Shown in pieces: positions 19,910-27,008 of a stretch of 32,956 bases of DNA (positions are counted from its first letter, which is position 1; each line of letters opens with the position of its first letter). The stretch is from assembly GCF_013362995.1 (NCBI RefSeq), contig NZ_JABWDV010000401.1, forward strand, positions 1-32,956, written 5' to 3'. The stretch comes from Streptomyces sp. TRM64462. GTDB lineage: Bacteria > Actinomycetota > Actinomycetes > Streptomycetales > Streptomycetaceae. The notes below the pieces were generated by a model that made no database searches, was not told where the DNA came from, and saw nothing but the letters and a program-made list of their open reading frames with translations. The translations under genes were made by a program, and so were the position numbers.

Positions 19910-19939
19910 TTGATGGGAACCTGGGCGCCCTGATAGCGG
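19910..19939 (+). promoter_or_regulatory. Candidate promoter of the NlpC/P60 gene (leaderless transcript)
   Basis: TTGATG (19910-19915) and TAGCGG (19934-19939) are separated by 18 bases. The ATG chosen for the gene begins 8 bases after the -10, and no ribosome-binding sequence is present between them. This fits a leaderless mRNA, common in Streptomyces. Confidence 0.45.
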
Positions 19940-19947
19940 TTGTTCTC

Positions 19948-20808
19948 ATGTCCCACACCGCTCACATACCCAGCCACCGGAAGCCCCGCCGCAGCTCGTC
20001 GAAGCTCGCGCTGCGCGCCGGAGTTGCCGGTGGCGTCCTCAGCACCATCGCGGTGGCCGCGTCGCCGGCTCAGGCCGAGCCGGTGACCGAGACCATCGAG
20101 ATGCCCACGCTCACGAACGTGGACCTCTCCGGGGCGCTGTCCAGCGCCGTGGCCGCCTCCGCCGAGGCGACCGAGCAGGACGCCCTCGCCCAGGAGCTCC
20201 GGGCGCAGGAGGACGCGGCTGCCGCCAAGGCGGCGAAGGACGCCAAGAAGGCCAAGGCCGAGGCGGACCGCAAGGCCGAGGCCGAGCGCAAGGCCAAGGA
20301 GGCCCGCGAGGCCGAGGAGCGGGCCCGCGCCGAGGCCCGGGAGCGCGCCTCCCGCACCGCCGAGCGCACCACGCTCTCCGCGTCCACTGGCGACAGCGAC
20401 TCCGGCTCGTCGAGCAGCTCGGCCGGCTCCAGCTCCAGCTCGTCGCAGGCGACCGGCTCCGCCGCCGCCATCGTGAACTTCGCGCGCGCCCAGGTCGGCG
20501 ACGCGTACGTCATGGGCGCCACCGGCCCCAACGCCTGGGACTGCTCCGGTCTCGTCCAGGCCGCCTACCGCCAGGCCGGCATCGACCTGCCGCGCGTCTC
20601 GGGCTCCCAGTCCAGCATGGGCCGCTCCGTCTCGCTGGACGCCCTCCAGCCGGGCGACATCCTCTACTGGGGCAGCCGCAGCGGCTCGTACCACGTGGCG
20701 ATCTACGTGGGCGGCGGCAACTTCGTCGGCGCGCAGAACCCCAGCACCGGAGTCGTCGAGCGGTCGCTCGACTACGACCGGCCGTCGGGCGCGGTCCGTA
20801 TCCTCTGA
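19948..20808 (+). CDS. Secreted NlpC/P60-family peptidoglycan hydrolase
   Basis: A predicted exported cysteine peptidase that cuts peptide stems in peptidoglycan, 286 residues. I chose the ATG at 19948 (MSHTAHIPSHRKPRR) because it gives a normal signal peptide: Arg/Lys-rich n-region, hydrophobic 22-40, likely cleavage after SPAQA (A43). A GTG at 19891 would place 19 odd residues before it. An Ala/Lys/Glu-rich coiled coil follows (about 75-140), then a Ser-rich linker (141-170). The NlpC/P60 domain is 171-286, with C199 in WDCSGL and H249 in SGSYHVAIYVG. Coiled coil plus NlpC/P60 resembles RipA-like division hydrolases. It is divergent from nuoA, and a strong hairpin follows. Confidence 0.93.
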   Translation: MSHTAHIPSHRKPRRSSSKLALRAGVAGGVLSTIAVAASPAQAEPVTETIEMPTLTNVDLSGALSSAVAASAEATEQDALAQELRAQEDAAAAKAAKDAKKAKAEADRKAEAERKAKEAREAEERARAEARERASRTAERTTLSASTGDSDSGSSSSSAGSSSSSSQATGSAAAIVNFARAQVGDAYVMGATGPNAWDCSGLVQAAYRQAGIDLPRVSGSQSSMGRSVSLDALQPGDILYWGSRSGSYHVAIYVGGGNFVGAQNPSTGVVERSLDYDRPSGAVRIL

Positions 20809-20826
20809 CACCCCACATGGCATGAA

Positions 20827-20865
20827 GGGCCGGCGCTCCCCCGCTCGGGGTGGGAGCGCCGGCCC
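20827..20865. terminator. Inverted repeat between the NlpC/P60 and menJ-like genes
   Basis: The 14-bp arms 20827-20840 (GGGCCGGCGCTCCC) and 20852-20865 are perfectly complementary with an 11-base loop. It starts 18 bp after the NlpC/P60 stop and lies 45 bp beyond the stop of the convergent reductase gene, so it probably terminates both. There is no U-tract. Confidence 0.8.
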
Positions 20866-20910
20866 TCGGTGTCGTACGGCGGCCGCGCGACAGCCGTCAG
20901 GCGTCAGGCG

Positions 20911-22203
20911 TCAGGCCTTCGGGGCCACCTTCGACAGGCCGTTGATGATCCGGTCCATCGCGTCGCCGCCCGTCGGGTCGGTGAGGTTGGCCAGCATCTT
21001 CAGCGTGAACTTCATCAGCACCGGGTGCGTCAGACCGCGCTGCGTCGCGATCTTCATGACCTTCGGGTTGCCGATGAGCTTCACAAACGCGCGGCCCAGC
21101 GTGTAGTAGCCGCCGTAGGTCTCCTTGAGGACCTTCGGGTAGTTGTGCAGCGCCAGCTCCCGCTGCGCCGGGGTCGCGCGGGCGTGCGCCTGCACGATCA
21201 CGTCGGCCGCGAGCTGCCCGGACTCCATGGCGTACGCGATGCCCTCGCCGTTGAACGGGTTGACCAGGCCGCCCGCGTCACCGACGAGCAGCAGGCCGCG
21301 CGTGTAGTGCGGCTGCCGGTTGAACGCCATCGGCAGGGCCGCGCCGCGGATCGGCGTCGTCATGTTGTCCGGCGTGTAGCCCCAGTCCTCCGGCATCGAC
21401 GCGCACCACGCCTTCAGCACCTCGCGCCAGTCCAGCTCGCGGAACGCGGAGGACGAGTTGAGGATGCCGAGACCGACGTTGGACGTGCCGTCGCCCATGC
21501 CGAAGATCCAGCCGTAGCCGGGCAGCAGCCGGTCCTGCGGGCCGCGCCTGTCCCACAGCTCCAGCCACGACTCCAGGTAGTCGTCGTCGTGGCGGGGCGA
21601 GGTGAAGTACGTACGGACGGCGACGCCCATCGGACGGTCCTCGCGCCGGTGCAGCCCCATCGCCAGGGACAGCCGCGTCGAGTTGCCGTCGGCGGCGACC
21701 ACCAGCGGGGCGTGGAAGGTGACCGGCGTCTTCTCCTCGCCCAGCTTGGCGTGGACGCCGGTGATCCGCCCCGTACGGTCGTCGACGACCGGCGCGCCGA
21801 CGTTGCACCGCTCGTACAGCCGGGCGCCGGCCTTCTGCGCCTGCCGGGCGAGCTGCTCGTCGAAGTCGTCGCGCTTGCGGACCAGTCCGTAGTCCGGGTA
21901 CGAGGCGAGCTCGGGCCAGTCGAGCTGGAGGCGGACGCCGCCGCCGATGATGCGCAGGCCCTTGTTGCGCAGCCAGCCGGCCTCCTCGGAGATGTCGATG
22001 CCCATGGCCACGAGCTGCTTGGTGGCGCGGGGCGTCAGGCCGTCGCCGCAGACCTTCTCGCGGGGGAACGCGGTCTTTTCGAGGAGCAGGACGTCGAGCC
22101 CCGCCTTGGCGAGGTAGTACGCGGTGGTGGAGCCGGCCGGGCCCGCCCCGACGACGATCACATCCGCGGTGCGTTCGGTGTGTTCGGTGAGGGACTCGGT
22201 CAC
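20911..22203 (-). CDS. Geranylgeranyl reductase family flavoprotein, probable menaquinone side-chain reductase (MenJ-like)
   Basis: An FAD-dependent reductase of 430 residues. The dinucleotide motif GAGPAGS is at 19-25, the family block PREKVCGDGL at 47-56, and the second FAD motif GDAGGLVNPFNGEG at 308-321. The GTG at 22201-22203 follows GGGAGA. Family members saturate isoprenoid double bonds. Mycobacterial MenJ reduces one isoprene unit of menaquinone and its gene lies near a ubiE/menG-type gene. Streptomycetes make partly hydrogenated MK-9, and here menG, mqnC and complex I genes are neighbours. I therefore infer menaquinone as the substrate. An archaeal-type lipid or carotenoid role is less likely because no such genes are nearby. 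Confidence 0.9.
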   Translation of the reverse strand: MTESLTEHTERTADVIVVGAGPAGSTTAYYLAKAGLDVLLLEKTAFPREKVCGDGLTPRATKQLVAMGIDISEEAGWLRNKGLRIIGGGVRLQLDWPELASYPDYGLVRKRDDFDEQLARQAQKAGARLYERCNVGAPVVDDRTGRITGVHAKLGEEKTPVTFHAPLVVAADGNSTRLSLAMGLHRREDRPMGVAVRTYFTSPRHDDDYLESWLELWDRRGPQDRLLPGYGWIFGMGDGTSNVGLGILNSSSAFRELDWREVLKAWCASMPEDWGYTPDNMTTPIRGAALPMAFNRQPHYTRGLLLVGDAGGLVNPFNGEGIAYAMESGQLAADVIVQAHARATPAQRELALHNYPKVLKETYGGYYTLGRAFVKLIGNPKVMKIATQRGLTHPVLMKFTLKMLANLTDPTGGDAMDRIINGLSKVAPKA

Positions 22204-22300
22204 GGCTGATTCTCCCGAGGCGCGAAATGACGTGCCGAAAGCACAGGACACGGGCAGTCTATGGGGACCCGGCGTCCCCGACCCGAAAGGGCCTCCCTCG

Positions 22301-22837
22301 ATGACCGAGCTGCTCCGCGTTCCCGACCGGCCCGTCGACGGGCCGGTGTTCACGCTGCGGGTGCCGACGGAGGAGGACGCGTACGCCTGGCACCGGGTGT
22401 TCGACGACCCGGAGGTCATGGAGTTCCACGGCGGCCGGCCCGCCGAGCTGTCCGTCTACCAGGAGTTCACCGCCCGGCAGCGCCGCCACGACGCCGAGCT
22501 CGGCTTCTGCCTCTGGACGCTGCTCGACGACTCCGGCGAGGTCGTCGGCTTCACCGGCGCGCAGCCGTGGCCGCACCCGTGGGGCCCGGTCGGCGCCGTC
22601 GAGATCGGCTGGCGGCTGGGGCGCCGCGCGTGGGGCAAGGGGTACGCGACGGCCGCCGCCCGCACCACGCTGGAGCGGGTACGGGCGGCGGGCGTCGAGC
22701 GGGTGGTGGCGATGGTGCTTGCCGGCAACGAACGGTCGGTCGCGGTGACGCGGCGCCTCGGCATGCGCCTGGAGGAGACGCTCCCGCTGCCGGGGCACGA
22801 GGAGCGGTACGCGCACCGGTTCGGCCTGGAGCTGTAG
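22301..22837 (+). CDS. GNAT-family N-acetyltransferase (RimJ/RimL-like)
   Basis: A cytosolic acetyl-CoA-dependent acetyltransferase of 178 residues. The N-terminal part reads like the RimJ/RimL group (LRVPTEEDAYAWHRVFDDPEVMEFHGG). The acetyl-CoA loop is RRAWGKGYAT at 108-117, followed by the conserved helix with GNERSVAVTRRLGMRLEE. The substrate is unknown. The ATG at 22301 has only a weak AAAGGG upstream. It is divergent from the reductase gene across 97 bp that hold a small hairpin (22263-22279, GGGGAC/GTCCCC). It ends 7 bp from the convergent menG stop. Confidence 0.88.
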   Translation: MTELLRVPDRPVDGPVFTLRVPTEEDAYAWHRVFDDPEVMEFHGGRPAELSVYQEFTARQRRHDAELGFCLWTLLDDSGEVVGFTGAQPWPHPWGPVGAVEIGWRLGRRAWGKGYATAAARTTLERVRAAGVERVVAMVLAGNERSVAVTRRLGMRLEETLPLPGHEERYAHRFGLEL

Positions 22838-22844
22838 CAGTGGG

Positions 22845-23540
22845 CTACAGCGCCTTGACGCCGCGGTGCAGCGCGACGATCCCGCCCGACAGGTTCCGCC
22901 ACGCCACCTTCGACCAGCCGGCCTTCTGGAGCAGGGCGGCCAGTTCGCGCTGCCCGGGCCAGGTCTGGATGGACTCGGCGAGGTAGACGTACGCCTCCGG
23001 GTTGGAGGAGACGGCGCGCGCGACCGGCGGCAGCGCACGCATCAGGTACTCCTCGTACACCTTCCGGAACGGCTCCCACGTCGGGTGCGAGAACTCGCAG
23101 ATGACCACGCGCCCGCCCGGCTTCGTCACGCGGTACAGCTCGCGCAGCGCCGCGTCCGTGTCGTGGACGTTGCGCAGCCCGAAGGAGATGGTCACGGCGT
23201 CGAAGACCCCGTCCCGGAACGGCAGGTTCATCGCGTCGCCGGCCGTCAGCGGCAGCCAGGCGTGGCGCTTCTTGCCCTCCTGGAGCATGCCGAGGGAGAA
23301 GTCGCACGGCACGACGTACGCCCCGGTCTCCGCGAACGGCAGGGACGACGTGCCGGTGCCCGCCGCGAGGTCGAGGACCTTCTGCCCGGGCCTGGCGTCG
23401 ACGGCCCTGGCCACCTCCTTGCGCCAGCGGCGGTCCTGGAACAGGGACAGGACGTCGTTGGTGAGGTCGTAGTTCGCCGCGACACGATCGAACATCGAGG
23501 CGACGTCGTGCGGCTGCTTGTCCAGCGTTGCTCGGGTCAC
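22845..23540 (-). CDS. menG: Demethylmenaquinone methyltransferase (UbiE/MenG family)
   Basis: A SAM-dependent C-methyltransferase that converts demethylmenaquinone to menaquinone, the final core step of the pathway. It has 231 residues. The SAM motif I is [12 protein letters not shown] (55-66), and the family signatures DLTNDVLS and [13 protein letters not shown] are present. I chose the GTG at 23538-23540 ([18 protein letters not shown]) over an ATG three codons upstream because homologues I recall begin there. It may be transcribed with the genes to its right or from its own promoter, as a hairpin lies only 23 bp before its start. Confidence 0.93.
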   Translation of the reverse strand: MTRATLDKQPHDVASMFDRVAANYDLTNDVLSLFQDRRWRKEVARAVDARPGQKVLDLAAGTGTSSLPFAETGAYVVPCDFSLGMLQEGKKRHAWLPLTAGDAMNLPFRDGVFDAVTISFGLRNVHDTDAALRELYRVTKPGGRVVICEFSHPTWEPFRKVYEEYLMRALPPVARAVSSNPEAYVYLAESIQTWPGQRELAALLQKAGWSKVAWRNLSGGIVALHRGVKAL

Positions 23541-23563
23541 GCAGCCCATTCAAGCAGGCGGCC

Positions 23564-23587
23564 CCGGGCGTCCCGGCGGACGCCCGG
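23564..23587. terminator. Hairpin between the esterase gene and menG
   Basis: CCGGGCGTCC (23564-23573) pairs perfectly with 23578-23587 around a 4-base loop. It lies 31 bp after the esterase stop in the direction of minus-strand transcription and 23 bp before the menG GTG. It could end the esterase transcript or partly attenuate read-through into menG. Confidence 0.55.
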
Positions 23588-23618
23588 CCGTCGGGGCGTC
23601 GGGGCGCGCCCGCGCCTC

Positions 23619-24860
23619 CTACAGGTGCCGTGCGAAGAACGACAGGACCTGGCCGCGCACCAGCCGCACCGCTCGCTCGGGCGGCAGCGTCCCGACGAGC
23701 GTCGCCCGGCCGGCGGGGCTCATCAGGCCCGCGGCCTCCAGGCCGGGGGCGAGCGCGGCGTAGTCGGTGAAGACGTGGTGCGTGGCGCCTTCGATCCGCC
23801 GCCGGTGCGTGTGGCGGTGGGGCTTCGCGAGCAGGGGCGCCCACGAGCGCTCCACCGCCTCCCGGTGGGGGAAGCCGTCGGTGCTCAGCAGGAGCAGGGG
23901 CCTGTCGACGCCGTCGCGGGCGACCGGGAACGGTTCGCCGGGGCGGCCGGGGGCGGTGGGCGGGTGGTCCAGGTAGCCCTCCATCGTGATCGCCGCGCGC
24001 ACGCGCCGGTCCTCGTACAGCGCCTGCGCCGCCGCCGTGCCCCCGGCGGAGTGCCCGTACACACCGACGCGGCCCGGGTCGAGCGCCCGGCCGAGACCGC
24101 GGGGCAGGGCGGGGTGCGGACGGCCGGGACCGTGGCCGAGGAGGCTGTCGAGTACGAAGCGGAGGTCCGCGACCCGTGTGTCGATGGCCGTGCGGAAGAC
24201 CGGCGGGTCCTGCCGCGGATCGCCGATGAGGGCGGTGGGCCGCACGGTCCTGTCGCGGTACGGAGTCGTGCCGGGGAACTCGACCTCGCTGGCGTCGCCG
24301 GGGTGGTCCACGGTCACGACCACATACCCATGGCCGGCCGCCTCCTCGGCGGTCACCGTGCCGAGGTTGCGCGAGTCCCCGCCGCCGGGGCTGTACAGCA
24401 GCACCGGCCACCGCCGCTGCCCGGGCGGCGGCAGTACGGGCGCGTCGAGGCGGGCGTGCGTGAGCGTCGCCGCCCAGTCCACACCGGCCTTCGGCAACTG
24501 CGGGTGCAGGTACTGCGGCACGAACCCGGCGAACGCGCGCGCCGCGCCCTCGGTCATGTGCGGCGCGAGCGGCCGGGTGCGGGCGGCCCGGGGGACGGCC
24601 GGGTAGAAGACGGTGGCCATCAGCTCCCGTACCGGAACGCCGGCGTCCCAGGGGTCGCGCCGCGCGCGGTCGACCAGGTACAGGGCGGTGACCCCGATGC
24701 CGTACGGGCCGGTCGGCGCGGGCAGCCGGGGCGTGAAGCGGGGCGTGAAGCGGGGCGTGAAGCGTTCGGCTGCGCGGGCGGCCGTCCCGCCGCCTCCCGC
24801 ACCGAGTGTCAGGCCGGCGGCCAGTGCGGCTCCTGCCGTGATGACGGTCCGTCGGTGCAC
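23619..24860 (-). CDS. Exported alpha/beta hydrolase, PAF-acetylhydrolase/lipase-like
   Basis: A predicted secreted serine esterase of 413 residues. The N terminus has a twin-arginine-like start (HRRTVITAG) and a hydrophobic Ala/Gly/Leu stretch with possible cleavage after TAARA (about residue 30), suggesting Tat or Sec export. The nucleophile elbow is GHSAGG (269-274, S271). The likely histidine is H361 in THHVFTD, which resembles the HxxFxD motif of platelet-activating-factor acetylhydrolases. The acid may be E294, in the place of the usual Asp. The region after the signal has three Arg-Phe-Thr-Pro repeats. The GTG follows GAGGGGAG. It interrupts a run of menaquinone genes and has no obvious link to them. 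Confidence 0.85.
   Translation of the reverse strand: MHRRTVITAGAALAAGLTLGAGGGGTAARAAERFTPRFTPRFTPRLPAPTGPYGIGVTALYLVDRARRDPWDAGVPVRELMATVFYPAVPRAARTRPLAPHMTEGAARAFAGFVPQYLHPQLPKAGVDWAATLTHARLDAPVLPPPGQRRWPVLLYSPGGGDSRNLGTVTAEEAAGHGYVVVTVDHPGDASEVEFPGTTPYRDRTVRPTALIGDPRQDPPVFRTAIDTRVADLRFVLDSLLGHGPGRPHPALPRGLGRALDPGRVGVYGHSAGGTAAAQALYEDRRVRAAITMEGYLDHPPTAPGRPGEPFPVARDGVDRPLLLLSTDGFPHREAVERSWAPLLAKPHRHTHRRRIEGATHHVFTDYAALAPGLEAAGLMSPAGRATLVGTLPPERAVRLVRGQVLSFFARHL
24727..24762 (-). repeat. 12-bp tandem repeat (three units) encoding Phe-Thr-Pro-Arg in the exported esterase
   Basis: The plus-strand unit CGGGGCGTGAAG occurs three times without mismatch, just after the signal peptide of the esterase. 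It is in frame and adds four residues per copy, so copy number can vary without breaking the gene. Identical units point to recent expansion. Confidence 0.95.
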
Positions 24861-25086
24861 GTCGTGGCTCCCCTCGGGTCATGTGCCCTCCGGCGGTCCG
24901 GAGGGCGGGCATGCCCGGATGCTGCCGGGGGAGCCGGGACGCGAGCGAGGCTTGAGGGCGTACCCGAAAGGCTTGCGTGAAGCGGGCCGCACGGCTAGAC
25001 GAGGCCGGCTGAGCGAGGACGGCGACACGAGGACGGCACACGGGGACGGCACACGGGGACGGCTGCACGCGCGCGTGGCCGCGCGG
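24861..25086. other. 226-bp gap with a hairpin and a 13/14-bp repeat array
   Basis: This separates the amidohydrolase-like gene from the esterase gene. A 9-bp stem (24885-24893 with 24898-24906, GCCCTCCGG, loop CGGT) lies 24 bp before the esterase start. Four copies of a 13-14 bp unit close to GRGGACGGCACAC occupy 25015-25068, right after the amidohydrolase-like stop on the minus strand. No open frame here looks coding. Confidence 0.7.
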
Positions 25087-25725
25087 CTACACCCCCCGGT
25101 ACACCAGCCGCCCGCCCAGCACGGTGGCGACGCAGCAGCCGGCGCCCCGCTCCCGCAGCGCGGCCTCGTCGGGCGCGTCGAACGCGGCCAGGTCGGCGGG
25201 CGCGCCCGCCTCCAGCGCGGTGTGCACGGCCCCGGCCAGGTCCCACCCCTCCACGAGCGGGTCGAGGCTCGGCCCGGACACGAGTATCCCCGGGGCCCCG
25301 ACCGCCGACACGACACGCAGCCCCGACCGCCGTACGGCGGGCAGCATCGGCTCAGGGAACGGCCCGGCCACCGCCGTCGAACCGTGCGCGAGCATCCGCT
25401 GCAGCCCGCGCCGCACGCTCCCTGCCCAGTCGACCGCCTCCGGGTCGCCGAGCGCCTCAGCCGGTACGGGTTCGGTGCCGAGGACGTCCGCCTCCCTCGG
25501 GTCCGGGTGGTAGAGCCGGGTGAGCAGCCAGCGGCCGTGCCACTGGCGCAGCCCGGGCGTGAGCAGCCCCGGCCAGCGCCGGACCCGCGCCCTCGGATGG
25601 ACGGCGGCCAGCTCCTCGTACGGGCCGACGGCGGCGATCCGGTCGCGCTCGACCAGCACGGCGCCGCCGGGCAGCGGGCGGGCGGCGACGGGCAGGACCA
25701 GGGGCGCGGTGTGAAGGGTCAGCAC
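25087..25725 (-). CDS. Miniature amidohydrolase-like protein lacking metal-binding motifs
   Basis: A 212-residue protein, about half the normal amidohydrolase length. Residues 1-55 look like the N-terminal beta-sandwich strand set (GGAVLVERDRIAAVGPYEEL). Residues 175-212 look like its C-terminal return (PADLAAFDAPDE, then CCVATVLGGRLVYRGV). Between them the TIM barrel is reduced to about 110 residues. Where active enzymes have PGxxxxHxH, this has TPGLRQWHG, and no replacement His/Asp set is obvious. It is 20 bp after the mqnC stop, so probably co-transcribed. The futalosine pathway includes an amidohydrolase-type deaminase, which makes the location suggestive. A catalytically dead regulatory or scaffold protein is my inference; its function is unknown. 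Confidence 0.8.
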   Translation of the reverse strand: MLTLHTAPLVLPVAARPLPGGAVLVERDRIAAVGPYEELAAVHPRARVRRWPGLLTPGLRQWHGRWLLTRLYHPDPREADVLGTEPVPAEALGDPEAVDWAGSVRRGLQRMLAHGSTAVAGPFPEPMLPAVRRSGLRVVSAVGAPGILVSGPSLDPLVEGWDLAGAVHTALEAGAPADLAAFDAPDEAALRERGAGCCVATVLGGRLVYRGV

Positions 25726-25745
25726 AAGGACGTATCCCGGCCGCG

Positions 25746-26945
25746 TCAGTTCGCGTCGAGCAGCTTCAGCTCGGGGTGGGCGGTGCCGCCGTCGATGGCC
25801 GTGGACGAGATGTGCGAGGCCACGCGCTCGTCGACCGGGTCGTCCGCCGGGTCGTCGTGCACGACGATGTGCTCGTACGTCGTGGTCCGCTGCGCCGGAA
25901 CACGCCCCGACTTGCGGATCAGGTCGATGATCTCCAGCCGGTTGGAGCGGTGCTTGGCGCCCGCCGACGAGACGACGTTCTCCTCCAGCATGATCGAGCC
26001 GAGGTCGTCGGCGCCGTAGTGCAGCGAGAGCTGGCCGATCTCCTTGCCGGTGGTCAGCCAGGAGCCCTGGATGTGGGCGACGTTGTCGAGGAAGAGCCGC
26101 GCGATGGCGATCATGCGCAGGTACTCGAAGATGGTGGCCTGCGTCCGGCCCTTCAGGTGGTTGTTCTCGGGCTGGTACGTGTACGGGATGAACGCGCGGA
26201 AGCCGCCCGTCCGGTCCTGCACGTCACGGATCATGCGCAGGTGCTCGATGCGCTCGGCGTTGGTCTCGCCGGTGCCCATGAGCATGGTGGACGTCGACTC
26301 GACGCCGAGGCCGTGCGCGATCTCCATGATCTCCAGCCAGCGCTCACCGGACTCCTTGAGCGGGGCGATGGCCCTGCGCGGCCGCGCGGGCAGCAGCTCG
26401 GCGCCGGCGCCCGCGAAGGAGTCGAGCCCGGCGGCGTGGATGCGCCGGATCGCCTCCTCGACCGACACCTTGGAGATCCGCGCCATGTGCTCGACCTCGG
26501 ACGCGCCGAGGGAGTGGATGACGAGCTGCGGGAAGGCTTCCTTGATGGCCGAGAAGTGCTTCTCGTAGTACTCGACGCCGTAGTCGGGGTGGTGGCCGCC
26601 CTGGAACATGATCTGCGTGCCGCCCAGTTCGACGGTCTCGGCGCAGCGCCGCAGGATGTCGTCGAGGTCGCGCGTCCAGCCCTTGGCGGTGTCCTTGGGC
26701 GGGGCGTAGAAGGCGCAGAACTTGCACGCCGTCACGCACACGTTGGTGTAGTTGATGTTGCGCTCGATGATGTACGTCGCGATGTGCTCCGTACCGGCGT
26801 AGCGGCGGCGCCGTACGGCGTCGGCGGCCGCGCCGAGGGCGTGCAGGGGCGCCGAGCGGTACAGGTCGAGCGCCTCGTCGGGAGTGATCCGCCCACCGGC
26901 GGCGGCGCGGTCGAGAACGGACTGGAGGTCGGCCTTCTCGGTCAC
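25746..26945 (-). CDS. mqnC: Cyclic dehypoxanthinyl futalosine synthase
   Basis: A radical-SAM enzyme that cyclises dehypoxanthine futalosine to the cyclic form, in the futalosine route to menaquinone. It has 399 residues. The cluster-binding motif is C70-xxx-C74-xx-C77 (NVCVTACKFCAFY). The TIM-barrel signatures IMFQGGHHPDYGVEYYE and STMLMGTGE are typical of MqnC. MqnE is related, but the sequence around GGHHPDYG favours MqnC. The GTG start (26943-26945) follows GAAAGG. Immediately upstream on the minus strand is the kinase gene, with 63 bp between; a TAGGCT -10 candidate is in that gap. Confidence 0.95.
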   Translation of the reverse strand: MTEKADLQSVLDRAAAGGRITPDEALDLYRSAPLHALGAAADAVRRRRYAGTEHIATYIIERNINYTNVCVTACKFCAFYAPPKDTAKGWTRDLDDILRRCAETVELGGTQIMFQGGHHPDYGVEYYEKHFSAIKEAFPQLVIHSLGASEVEHMARISKVSVEEAIRRIHAAGLDSFAGAGAELLPARPRRAIAPLKESGERWLEIMEIAHGLGVESTSTMLMGTGETNAERIEHLRMIRDVQDRTGGFRAFIPYTYQPENNHLKGRTQATIFEYLRMIAIARLFLDNVAHIQGSWLTTGKEIGQLSLHYGADDLGSIMLEENVVSSAGAKHRSNRLEIIDLIRKSGRVPAQRTTTYEHIVVHDDPADDPVDERVASHISSTAIDGGTAHPELKLLDAN

Positions 26946-26985
26946 CGGGTGCGTACCTTTCGGCGGGGTCTGGACGGACTGGGCA

Positions 26986-26991
26986 AGCCTA
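26986..26991 (-). promoter_or_regulatory. mqnC: Candidate -10 element for mqnC
   Basis: The minus strand reads TAGGCT, 40 bp before the mqnC GTG, in the short gap after the kinase stop. No good -35 is seen. It suggests mqnC need not depend on kinase transcription. Confidence 0.35.
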
Positions 26992-27008
26992 CGCCAGGGC
27001 GTTCGCCG

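Larger units (their letters stand above)
19224..19947. other. 724-bp divergent regulatory region between nuoA and the NlpC/P60 gene
   Basis: No protein-coding gene is supported here; the short open frames have no Streptomyces-like codon bias. It is less GC-rich than the flanks. It contains the nuoA leader with a Rex-type operator, a -10-like element for nuoA, two near-identical Crp-like sites, three GTGATCT heptamers, the palindrome TCCGTACGGA (19618-19627), and the putative promoter of the NlpC/P60 gene at the right end. The middle part (about 19470-19690) has no feature I can assign. I looked for the ydaO-type (c-di-AMP) riboswitch often found before actinobacterial wall hydrolases and did not see its conserved blocks. 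Confidence 0.75.

Noticed and set aside
19800..19947. A ydaO-type c-di-AMP riboswitch before the NlpC/P60 gene
   Set aside because: Such riboswitches precede many actinobacterial wall hydrolases, but the conserved blocks are not present here, and the promoter candidate leaves no leader.
22124..22300. An upstream extension of the GNAT protein by 59 residues
   Set aside because: It overlaps the start of the divergent reductase gene and has no conserved acetyltransferase sequence; the ATG at 22301 gives a normal-size protein.
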